This document shows positions 48,100 to 56,121 of a DNA stretch of 64,000 bases, one piece after another; the first letter of the stretch is position 1; each line of letters starts with the position of its first letter. The notes beneath the pieces were generated by a model, which was given only the letters and a program-made list of their open reading frames with translations, did no database searches and was not told where the DNA came from. The stretch is from DATBVX01 sp035263105 (GTDB lineage: Bacteria; Pseudomonadota; Gammaproteobacteria; Steroidobacterales; Steroidobacteraceae): NCBI GenBank assembly GCA_035263105.1, contig DATFRO010000021.1, positions 49,020-113,019 of the forward strand. The letters run 5' to 3'. Position numbers and translations under genes: made by a program.

Positions 48100-49308
48100 T
48101 CAGCGCGAGGCCGGCAGGCGGATGGTCTCGTGGCGCTCGAGGAGGCCGAGAAGAATACCGGCGGCGAGCGCAAGCAGCGGGTCGGTGATCTCCGCGGAGC
48201 GCTCCGGGAGCCAGAGCTGCGTCACTTCGATGCCTGCGAGCAGCAGCGCCGTCAGACCCGTCGCGATTCCCAGCGAAGTGCCCCGGCGCAGGAGCAGCCA
48301 CACGAGCGAGAAATACCAGAAGCACTTCTCGAGCAGCACGGAGTAGTTGACCTCCAGGCTGTCGCTGAGTGAGTTCATGAAGGGCACCCAGCTGAAGGAA
48401 TGCGGCTGGGCGAGAAATACGTACGGCTTGAGTCCTTCCTCGATGATCACGCCGGCGAGCAGGATCGCGAGCACCGTGGCGCGCCTGCGATCCGGGATCA
48501 CCGCCATCAACGCCGAGGCGGGAATACAAATAACCAGCGCCAGCAGCTCCGAGGGCACGAGCACCTTGCCGACCACCATGATGCGTCCGAGCAGCACGAC
48601 GGCGGCGATGACGGCAAACGCATGCAGCACGTACTCGCGCCGCCACAGCCGGCGGATCGCGTAGCCCGCGATCAGCCAGCCGACGACGTAGCGGTACGTG
48701 TCGAGCGCGCTGAACTGCGGATCGACGAAGAGCGGCTTGAGCGCGTCCTTGTACTTCTGCCAGTCGATCGTCGGCACGAACGGCGCGAGACGAAAGCCGA
48801 GCCACAGCAGGAGGATCCCGAGCGGCACAGGGTCGGGCCGGCCGGGCGCGATGCCGGGGACGCGGATGGTCGAGCCGATCTCGAGATAGATGAGCGCGAT
48901 CAGGCCGCCGCCCAGGGTGCCCGCGGCGTTGAGCACCACGTCGGTGAGACTCGAGACGCGCGACGGCGCATGGACCTGCAGCATCTCCACGCCGACGGAG
49001 AGCATCGTGCCGAGCAGCAGCGTCCAGAAGAGCCGCGTCAGTCGTCCCCAGTGCGCCGGCCACGACAGCAGCAGGCACAGGCCGAGCGGCGCGTACAGCA
49101 GCAGGTTCGCCACCAGGTCGCCGCGCGAGGTGCGCTGGAAGCGCAGGCCCATCAGCAGGTCGAAAAAGCCGGTCCCGCCGAGCACGTCGAACTCGAACGG
49201 GAACAGCGAGCCGTAGAGGATCAGGATGACGGTCGCGACGGTCAGCCAGCGCGCCACCGGGCGGAAATTGGGCGGGCTGCTCCTGATACGCGGCGCCGCT
49301 TCACGCAT
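48100..49308 (-). CDS. Duplicated VanZ-family membrane protein
   Basis: 402 residues with about ten TM helices. VanZ-like signature pieces occur twice: VANLLLYAPLGLCL with EMLQVHAPSRVSSLTDVVLNA in the first half, and GIEVTQLWLPERSAEITDPLLA in the second. The usual VanZ protein has about 160-200 residues, so this looks like a fused pair. VanZ confers low-level teicoplanin resistance in Gram-positives; in Gram-negatives the role is unknown and is often linked to exopolysaccharide loci. Confidence 0.88.
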   Translation of the reverse strand: MREAAPRIRSSPPNFRPVARWLTVATVILILYGSLFPFEFDVLGGTGFFDLLMGLRFQRTSRGDLVANLLLYAPLGLCLLLSWPAHWGRLTRLFWTLLLGTMLSVGVEMLQVHAPSRVSSLTDVVLNAAGTLGGGLIALIYLEIGSTIRVPGIAPGRPDPVPLGILLLWLGFRLAPFVPTIDWQKYKDALKPLFVDPQFSALDTYRYVVGWLIAGYAIRRLWRREYVLHAFAVIAAVVLLGRIMVVGKVLVPSELLALVICIPASALMAVIPDRRRATVLAILLAGVIIEEGLKPYVFLAQPHSFSWVPFMNSLSDSLEVNYSVLLEKCFWYFSLVWLLLRRGTSLGIATGLTALLLAGIEVTQLWLPERSAEITDPLLALAAGILLGLLERHETIRLPASR

Positions 49309-49487
49309 CGGGCGCCGGGACCCGCGTAGCGAGGGGAACGATCACAGCGCGCACACTAACCAACCTCGGCTCACGATGAAAGCGCGCGCGCCTGACGCAA
49401 GGCGGCGACAGCGGAACGTCGCGGCGAATTCGTGCATGCTATGTCCCAACGCGATTGTCCGCGCGCGCCGCGGGGAGATGCATCGAC

Positions 49488-49937
49488 ATGAAGAAGTGGC
49501 TCCTGGCACTCGCCGTGGTACCGATGCTCGCGGGATGCAGCCACTGGTCGTGGAACCCGAAGGACTGGTTCGCGAGCAAGCCCGAGCCCGTGCCAGCGCC
49601 GGTCGACATGCTCAACATCCAGTCGGAGTCCGCCAACGCAACCGGCGAACGCTTCGTGCAGACGTGGGAAGGCGCACGCCTGGTCGTCGACCTCTACAGC
49701 GGGAGCGGCATCGGCAAGGCGATCGTCAAGCCGCGCGACCAGGGCTGGCCGCTCAAGCTCGCGTTCCGGCTCAACCTCTCAGCGGTCGAGAGCTTCGAAG
49801 TGCGCGGCGTGCAGAACCAGCGCTGGAACCTCGGTCACGATCCGCTCACGCAACCCGCGCTGATCGACGTGCCCTACGGCACGTACAAGAAGGACACGCC
49901 GCAGATCGAGATCGCCTGGGTGGATCACTACCGGTGA
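49488..49937 (+). CDS. Small lipoprotein of unknown function
   Basis: 149 residues from the ATG at 49488 (CGGGGAG upstream). Signal MKKWLLALAVVPMLAGC. The mature protein has two Trp-rich segments (HWSWNPKDWF, QTWEGARLVVDLYSG) and ends in EIAWVDHYR, with a beta-rich look. No domain is recognised. Convergent with the VNG-repeat lipoprotein, 6 bp apart. Confidence 0.75.
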   Translation: MKKWLLALAVVPMLAGCSHWSWNPKDWFASKPEPVPAPVDMLNIQSESANATGERFVQTWEGARLVVDLYSGSGIGKAIVKPRDQGWPLKLAFRLNLSAVESFEVRGVQNQRWNLGHDPLTQPALIDVPYGTYKKDTPQIEIAWVDHYR

Positions 49938-49943
49938 GGATCC

Positions 49944-50597
49944 TCAGGTCGGCGGTTGATCGCCGGAGAACTTGATCGGCGTGGCGCCGGTCACTTCGCC
50001 GATCGTCGCGCGATCGCTCACGTAGAGCTTCACTTCGCGACCGAACTTGAGCGCTCCCTGCACCGTGGCGCCCGGCCCGATGACGATGACGGGCACATCC
50101 TTGGTGAAGGAGATGTTGAACCCGTGCACCTGCTCGACGGTGATGCCGCCCTCAACCTTCGAGTCGGCGCCAACCGTGATGTCGCCGGTGACGGTGTGAA
50201 GTCCGCCGCCGACATGCGCGCCGTCGAGATTGAAGCGACCGTTGACGTTCTCAACCTTGCCGGTGACATCGGCGCCTTTCTGCAAGGTCATCGAACCGTT
50301 CACAGATGAGAGATTGCCTGAGACCTTGGCGCCCGGGCCGAGCGTGATCGAGCCATTCACGGTCTCCGCGGATTCCGCGGTCGCCTGATCGCCGATCGTG
50401 ATCGAACCGTTGACCGTCTCCGCGTGCTTCACCGCGGCGTTCGAGGCGACGTGAATCGCGCCATTCACCGTCGAGGCATTGTCTGGCGCTTGCCCGGCCG
50501 CGACGTTGATCGAGCCATTGACCTTGTCATTGCCGTTCTCGGCATCGCACGCCGCTGCAGACAGCGCCAGGATCATCACCAGCAGGTGTTTCATCAT
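49944..50597 (-). CDS. Repeat lipoprotein with VNGSI beta-solenoid units
   Basis: 217 residues from the first of two ATGs (50597), preceded by GAGGAG. Lipobox LSAAAC. The mature chain repeats about seven times a ~20-residue unit of the form ETVNGSITIGxxA, predicting a beta-helix like bactofilin or polymer-forming domains. The final repeat region (VEQVHGFNISFTKDVP) breaks the pattern. It is likely an outer-membrane-anchored structural protein; no named family is recognised. Confidence 0.8.
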   Translation of the reverse strand: MMKHLLVMILALSAAACDAENGNDKVNGSINVAAGQAPDNASTVNGAIHVASNAAVKHAETVNGSITIGDQATAESAETVNGSITLGPGAKVSGNLSSVNGSMTLQKGADVTGKVENVNGRFNLDGAHVGGGLHTVTGDITVGADSKVEGGITVEQVHGFNISFTKDVPVIVIGPGATVQGALKFGREVKLYVSDRATIGEVTGATPIKFSGDQPPT

Positions 50598-50637
50598 CGG
50601 AGCACTCCTCGGGCATACTCGCGGGCGGCCCGCCTTC

Positions 50638-53259
50638 ATGTCGCGCGATCTTCCCATATTCGAGATTCTTCCGGCACTCCGGCAGGCGTTGCTGGCGCAT
50701 CGCAACGCCGTACTGCAGGCGCCGCCGGGCGCCGGCAAGAGCACGGTAGTGCCGCTGGAACTCCTGGGCGAGCCATGGATGCGCGGCCAGCGCCTCATCA
50801 TGCTCGAGCCGCGCCGGCTCGCGACCCGCGCGGTGGCAGCGCGTATGGCGCAGACGCTCGGCGAGTCTGTCGGCGGGACAGTCGGCTACCGGATGCGGCT
50901 CGAAAGCCGCGTGGGCCCCACGACGCGCATTGAAGTCGTGACCGAAGGCGTGCTGGCCGCGATGCTTCAGCATGATGCGGCGCTCGAAGGCGTGGGCGCG
51001 ATCCTGTTCGACGAGTTTCACGAACGGAGCCTGCAGGCCGACCTGGGTCTTGCGCTGTGCCTCGACGTGCAGGCGGCGCTGCGGCCGGAGCTCAGGCTCC
51101 TGGTGATGTCAGCCACGATTGCCGCCGACGCCGTTGCCGCGCTCCTGCACGATGCGCCGATCGTGCGCTCGACGGGTAAGCTCCACCCTGTCGAGGTGCA
51201 CTACCTGACGAGCACGGCGCGACGGCCTGCGGCGCGGCTGGGAAGCGAAGACACGCTCGCGGTCGCCAAGCTTGCAGCGTCGGGTGCGCAGCGCGCGCTC
51301 AACGAGCAGCGCGGCGATGCCCTGGTGTTCCTGCCGGGCGCGGCCGAGATCCGGCGCGTCGCGAGCCTGCTCGACGAGCAATTGAACGACTCGAGCGTTC
51401 GCGTGTTGCCGCTCATGGGCGAGCTCGATTTCGCCGCGCAGGACTTGGCGCTCAAGCCCGCCGCGCCGGGAACGCGCAAGATCGTGCTCGCGACCAACAT
51501 CGCGGAGACGAGCCTCACGATCGAAGGGATCGGTTCGGTCGTCGATTCCGGGCTCGTACGGCGTTCGCGGTTCGATCCCACGAGCGGCATGAGCCGGCTC
51601 GAGACGCTGCCGATTTCGCGTGCGTCGGCGGAGCAGCGCTGCGGTCGCGCCGGTCGGCTCGGGCCGGGGCTGTGCCTGCGCTTGTGGACCGAGGGCACGC
51701 AGGCGTCGCTCGAAGCGCAGACACCGGCGGAGATACTCGAGGCCGATCTCGCGTCGCTGGCCCTCGACCTCGCGGCCTGGAACGTGGTGGATCCGAAGAC
51801 CTTGCGTTGGCTGGATCCGCCGCCCGCTGCGCCTTACGAACAGGCGCGTGAGTTGCTCGCGAGCCTCGACGCGCTCGATTCCGCGGGACGCATCACGCCG
51901 GCGGGCCGCGAGATGCTCGTGCTGCGCGTCCATCCGCGCCTTGCGCACATGCTGCTCCGATCGCGCGACCTTGGGTTGCAGGACGAGGCGTGCGATCTCG
52001 CGGCGCTCCTGAGTGAGCGCGATGTGTTTGCGCGGACGGACGCGGAAGATGCGGACATTCGCAGCCGGCTCGAGGCGCTGCGGGGTGAATCGCACGGCGG
52101 CGCGCGTCTCGACAAGGCGGCGCTAGAGCGGGTGCGTCGCGTGTCTGGGCAACTTCGGCAACGGCTGGGCGAGCGTTCGCGAGGCGCACGAAAAAAGGGC
52201 GCGCGCACTGCTGATGAGGTAACTGCCTCTGCTGGCAGCGCTGCTGCCGCTCGCGTGGCTGCTGCTGAGGTGTCTGCCGTCGATGTTGCCGGCGTGCTTC
52301 TCGCGTGGGCCTATCCGGATCGGATCGCGCGCCGGCGCGATGAAGGGCAGGGCCGCTACGTCCTCAGCAACGGGCGCGGCGCGCGCTTTACAACCGCGCA
52401 GTCATTGGCGAAAGCGGAATTCCTGGTCGTCGCCGCGCTCGACGATCGCGAGCGCGAGGCGCGGATCTTCATGGCAGCTCCGCTGAGTCGCAAAGCGCTC
52501 GAGACAGCGCTCAGCGAGCATTTCACCGTCACGGAGCGTATCGACTGGAACGAGCGCGAGCGCGCGGTGGAGGCGGTAGTCGAACGGCGGCTCGGCGTGC
52601 TCGTCGTCGATTCCGGGCCGCTCACCGACGCCGATCCGACGCGCGTCGCGCAAGCGCTCATCGCGGGCATCCGCCGCTTGTCACTCACCGTGCTGCCCTG
52701 GGATCGCGAGACACGAGCCTGGCAAGCGCGGCTGCGGTTCGTGCGCGCGCTGCCTTCGCAGAGCGGCGTCGCGTGGCCGGACGTCAGCGATGCGGCACTC
52801 CTCGCGGGGCTGGAAACCTGGCTGGCGCCGTGGCTCGACGGCCTGAGCCGCGTCGACCATCTCGCGCGACTCGATCTCACCGCGATCCTCGGCTCGATGC
52901 TGGGTCGCGACCTGCAACGTCGGCTCGAGCAACTCGCGCCCACGCACGTGCAGGTGCCGAGCGGCTCGCGCATCCGGATCGATTACGAGGATGAAGCGCC
53001 GTCGTTGTCGGTGCGCTTGCAGGAAGTGTTCGGGCTCGCCGTCACGCCGCGCATTGGCGGTGGCACGGTCCCGCTGGTGCTCAAGCTCCTCTCGCCCGCG
53101 CAGCGGCCGGTGCAGGTCACGCGCGATCTCGCGAGCTTCTGGGCCAATGGCTACGCGGAAGTGCGCAAGGAGCTGAAGGGACGCTATCCCAAGCACGCCT
53201 GGCCCGAGGATCCGCGCACGGCACCCGCGATGCGCGGCGCGCGGCGGCGTAAAGCCTGA
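50638..53259 (+). CDS. hrpB: ATP-dependent RNA helicase HrpB
   Basis: 873 residues from the ATG at 50638 (MSRDLPIFEIL). DEAH-family motifs are complete: PPGAGKST (I), EPRRLATR (Ia), DEFHERSL (II), VMSATI (III), ATNIAETSLTIEG (V) and QRCGRAGRLGPG (VI). The HrpB C-terminal domain (LGRDLQRRLEQLAP, KHAWPEDP) is present. An Ala/Ser-rich insert at about residues 500-545 makes it longer than E. coli HrpB (about 810). It remodels RNA; its exact target is unknown. Forty bases separate it from the divergent VNG-repeat gene. Confidence 0.96.
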   Translation: MSRDLPIFEILPALRQALLAHRNAVLQAPPGAGKSTVVPLELLGEPWMRGQRLIMLEPRRLATRAVAARMAQTLGESVGGTVGYRMRLESRVGPTTRIEVVTEGVLAAMLQHDAALEGVGAILFDEFHERSLQADLGLALCLDVQAALRPELRLLVMSATIAADAVAALLHDAPIVRSTGKLHPVEVHYLTSTARRPAARLGSEDTLAVAKLAASGAQRALNEQRGDALVFLPGAAEIRRVASLLDEQLNDSSVRVLPLMGELDFAAQDLALKPAAPGTRKIVLATNIAETSLTIEGIGSVVDSGLVRRSRFDPTSGMSRLETLPISRASAEQRCGRAGRLGPGLCLRLWTEGTQASLEAQTPAEILEADLASLALDLAAWNVVDPKTLRWLDPPPAAPYEQARELLASLDALDSAGRITPAGREMLVLRVHPRLAHMLLRSRDLGLQDEACDLAALLSERDVFARTDAEDADIRSRLEALRGESHGGARLDKAALERVRRVSGQLRQRLGERSRGARKKGARTADEVTASAGSAAAARVAAAEVSAVDVAGVLLAWAYPDRIARRRDEGQGRYVLSNGRGARFTTAQSLAKAEFLVVAALDDREREARIFMAAPLSRKALETALSEHFTVTERIDWNERERAVEAVVERRLGVLVVDSGPLTDADPTRVAQALIAGIRRLSLTVLPWDRETRAWQARLRFVRALPSQSGVAWPDVSDAALLAGLETWLAPWLDGLSRVDHLARLDLTAILGSMLGRDLQRRLEQLAPTHVQVPSGSRIRIDYEDEAPSLSVRLQEVFGLAVTPRIGGGTVPLVLKLLSPAQRPVQVTRDLASFWANGYAEVRKELKGRYPKHAWPEDPRTAPAMRGARRRKA

Positions 53260-53344
53260 GGCGGATCGATTCGCGCCGGTGCTCGGCGGCGCAGGGAGTG
53301 GCGTTGACGGGTTCGAGCGGGCGCAGGCTTGGCGGCCCGATGAG

Positions 53345-55237
53345 TTACTTCTGGATCGAGAAGCGCATCCGGATGGCCATCAGCTGGTCATGCGGAGTGC
53401 CGTCGACCATCATCGGCTTGAACTTCCAGCGCTTGAGGGCCTTGGCCGCGGCATCGTCGAAGATGCCCTGCGGCTGCGCGTTCACGACCACGACGTCCTT
53501 CACGTCACCGGTGGCCGTGGCGATGAACTGCATGTCCACGTAACCCTCGATGTTCTTGCGCTCGGCAGAGGTCGGATAGTCCGGGGTCACGCGCTTGACG
53601 ATCATCTCCTCGCGCACGCCGATCGGCTTGCTCACCGCCTCGGCCCGGCGCTGCGCGCTGCCGACGGCCGCAGTCGCGGATTCGAGTCCCGCGCCGCTCG
53701 CGCCGAACTTGCGCGCCTCATCGAGCATACGCTGCGCGCGCGCGACGTCGTCGCGCTTGGCGGAATCCTCGACCGCGGTGAGGAGCTGCGCCTTGAACGA
53801 GTCGACCACCGCGGGCAACTGCGGATAGTCCGGGAACTGCTGCTGGAGAGTCGCGACGTAGTAGCGCGCGCTGTCGTTGGCGGGATCTAGCAGCTGGCCG
53901 GCGTTGAGCCGGTCGCGCGCGAGCCCGAGCAGGCGATCCGCATCGGCGGCCTTGGCCCGCTGACCGGTCTTCATGTCGCGCTCCGCCTTGGCGAAGTCGA
54001 TGCCGTTCACGTCGAGGGCGCGCGCCTGCGCCAGCCAGCGGTCGGCCGTATCGGCGTCGCCGCGCCCCGCGGCCTGCTGGCCCTTCTGCAACATCTTGTT
54101 GGCGAGCGAGCGCAAGCTCTGCTGCGCGAGCAGGCTCGCGCTGTCGAGGTCGTGCGCACTGTTGAAATAGAACTTCGCGCTGTCATTCGCCGGGTCGACG
54201 AGCTTGTCCTGGCTCATCCGGTCGTTGCCCAGCTTGATCAGCTGCGCGAGCTTCTGGCTGGTGGCATCGGCACGCGCGCTTTCCTGCTGCTGCGCCGCCG
54301 AGCGCTCCATCTCGCGCGACACCTGCGCGTCGAGAAACGCGATGCGCGGATGCGTCGGGGTGATCGAGCGTGCGATCTTGATCGCGGCCGCCGCTTCACG
54401 CGGCTTCTGGTCGAGAAGCGCCGCCTCGGCGCGCGCCAGCATCACTTCGGTCACGCGCACCAGGCCGTCGCGCGCTTCCGCATTGTTGGCGTCGATGGCG
54501 AGCGCCGCGCGGTACAGATCCGCAGCGTTGTTGTTCTTCGGGTCGATGTAGCGACCCGCTTCGAAGGCCTCGCGCGCCTTCTGCAACTGTGTTTCGACCG
54601 CGGTTGCCTTCTCGACGGTCGGATTGGCAGCGGTCGTGCCAGTCGCGACGCTCCCCGTATCCGAGGAGTTGCCGGAGTGGCGCATCGCGAGCCAGCCGAC
54701 GACACCGCCGACGATGAGCACCGCGGCCGCGATGCCCGCATGGAGCGGCATGCGGCTCTTGCCCGACGAGGGCGCTGCAACGGCAGCCTCGGTCTTGAGC
54801 TCGAGGTGGCGGTTGATGCCCATTTCGAGCGCGGAGGCGAGGAGCTCCGTGGTCTTCGCCTTGACGACGAAGCCCTGCACGTCCTCGGAGTTGATGTAGC
54901 GCATGACGCGCTGTTCGTCGTCCGGCTCGCCTGCGACGACGAAACCGAGGTCGGGGAACTGCTGAGCGAGCCGCCGCGCGACCGCTTCGAGGTCCTTGCG
55001 CACCAGCGCGTAGTCGAGCAGCGCCACCGCGCACGGCGTCTGCAGGAGCATGTCCGCCGCCTGCGACTCACTCGTCGCATGCCACACGCGGTTCGGCAGC
55101 GTCACCACGCGACGCACCGCGAGCAGGAAGAAATCGTCCTCGGTCAGCACCAGCACATCGATGCCCGCACCGGAGGGCGCAGGCGCGATGGTATTGACCG
55201 GGCCGGATTGCAGGTTGCGTGCCGCGCTTGGCTTCAC
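53345..55237 (-). CDS. Receiver-like - TM - repeat - TonB-C fusion protein
   Basis: 630 residues. The N-terminal ~125 residues look like a response-regulator receiver (VLVLTEDDFF, VALLDYAL, GFVVKAKTT with Lys). A TM helix (HAGIAAAVLIVGGVVGWLAM) near 167-186 follows. The periplasmic part has three helical units each marked by DPxNDSA (YIDPKNNNAADLY, LVDPANDSAKFYF, LLDPANDSARYYV). A TonB-C domain closes it (PDYPTSAERKNIEGYVDM, KALKRWKFKP). It lies last in a che-like operon, so CheA/CheY phosphorylation could feed into a periplasmic TonB contact. I do not know a described protein with this order. Confidence 0.88.
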   Translation of the reverse strand: MKPSAARNLQSGPVNTIAPAPSGAGIDVLVLTEDDFFLLAVRRVVTLPNRVWHATSESQAADMLLQTPCAVALLDYALVRKDLEAVARRLAQQFPDLGFVVAGEPDDEQRVMRYINSEDVQGFVVKAKTTELLASALEMGINRHLELKTEAAVAAPSSGKSRMPLHAGIAAAVLIVGGVVGWLAMRHSGNSSDTGSVATGTTAANPTVEKATAVETQLQKAREAFEAGRYIDPKNNNAADLYRAALAIDANNAEARDGLVRVTEVMLARAEAALLDQKPREAAAAIKIARSITPTHPRIAFLDAQVSREMERSAAQQQESARADATSQKLAQLIKLGNDRMSQDKLVDPANDSAKFYFNSAHDLDSASLLAQQSLRSLANKMLQKGQQAAGRGDADTADRWLAQARALDVNGIDFAKAERDMKTGQRAKAADADRLLGLARDRLNAGQLLDPANDSARYYVATLQQQFPDYPQLPAVVDSFKAQLLTAVEDSAKRDDVARAQRMLDEARKFGASGAGLESATAAVGSAQRRAEAVSKPIGVREEMIVKRVTPDYPTSAERKNIEGYVDMQFIATATGDVKDVVVVNAQPQGIFDDAAAKALKRWKFKPMMVDGTPHDQLMAIRMRFSIQK

Positions 55238-55253
55238 GATACGACTCCGAAAG

Positions 55254-55706
55254 TTACTCGAGACAGACGACCAGCTGCGCCGAATGACTGCGCCAGTTGA
55301 TCGGGATCACGAAGGAACGGACGTTCGCCGGGGTCACGGCGTGATCCGGCGTGCCGGAGATGACGCGCGGCACCGAGATCATGAACTCGCTCCCGAAGTC
55401 GCGGCGCGCGTTGCCGGAAATCTGGTTGGCGACCTCGCCGACGAGATCGCACATGTTCTCGTGCGTCATGTCGGTCTCGCCGAGACGCATGAGGAGGACG
55501 GTCAGCATCGGGCGCGAGGCGGTGAAGTACACGATGCCCTTGCGCTTGCCGCCGATCGTGATGATGCCGGTGTATTCCTGGATGCCGGGCGCGCCTTCGT
55601 TCACCAAATAGGGTGAGCCGACCGACGCCGGCTGGTTGGCGGCGGTCTGGAAATAGTGCGTCGTTCCCTCGACGAAGGTTTCCAGCTCGACCTTGGTCAT
55701 GTTCAC
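55254..55706 (-). CDS. CheX-type chemotaxis phosphatase
   Basis: 150 residues. The CheC/CheX/FliY signature E-x2-N appears in GEVANQISGNARRDFG, and the fold strands are readable (GIITIGGKRKGIVYF, VPRVISGTP). CheX dephosphorylates CheY-P. It is coupled to the CheY-like gene by a 4-bp overlap, which indicates the substrate. Confidence 0.88.
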   Translation of the reverse strand: MNMTKVELETFVEGTTHYFQTAANQPASVGSPYLVNEGAPGIQEYTGIITIGGKRKGIVYFTASRPMLTVLLMRLGETDMTHENMCDLVGEVANQISGNARRDFGSEFMISVPRVISGTPDHAVTPANVRSFVIPINWRSHSAQLVVCLE

Positions 55707-56089
55707 GCTGCCGCACCTCGCAGCAGCTCATCGAGCGCATCGGTGAGCTGCCGGTCGGAGAAAGGCTTGCACAGAAAACCGTTGGCGCCGCGCTTCATCG
55801 CCTCGATCGCCGTCGCCTTGTCGGCGAGCGCGCTGACCACGAGGATCAGCACGTCGGGCTTGATCGCGACCAGCTGTTCCACGCACTCGATGCCGTCCAT
55901 CTCCGGCATGGTGATGTCCATCGTCACGACGTCGGGCTCCGTGCGGCGGAAGAGCTCGACCGCCTGCTTGCCGTTGCCGGCCGAGCCGACGAACTGCAGC
56001 CGCGCGCACTGGTGCGAGCGCTCGATCTTGCGACGCATGATGTTCGAGTCGTCGACGATCATCAGCTTCAAGGGTGCAACCGCGTTCAA
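55703..56089 (-). CDS. CheY-like response regulator
   Basis: 128 residues, receiver only: LMIVDDSNIMRRKI, VVTMDITMPEMDG (phospho-Asp), LVVSALAD and LCKPF (Lys). It is expected to be phosphorylated by the CheA-like kinase encoded upstream (33 bp away) and dephosphorylated by CheX. No flagellar gene is nearby, so the output may be envelope or surface related, such as the receiver-like/TonB fusion protein downstream. Confidence 0.94.
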   Translation of the reverse strand: MNAVAPLKLMIVDDSNIMRRKIERSHQCARLQFVGSAGNGKQAVELFRRTEPDVVTMDITMPEMDGIECVEQLVAIKPDVLILVVSALADKATAIEAMKRGANGFLCKPFSDRQLTDALDELLRGAAA

Positions 56090-56121
56090 TCCGCAACTCC
56101 TGTTGTTATTGAAGGGTCAGC

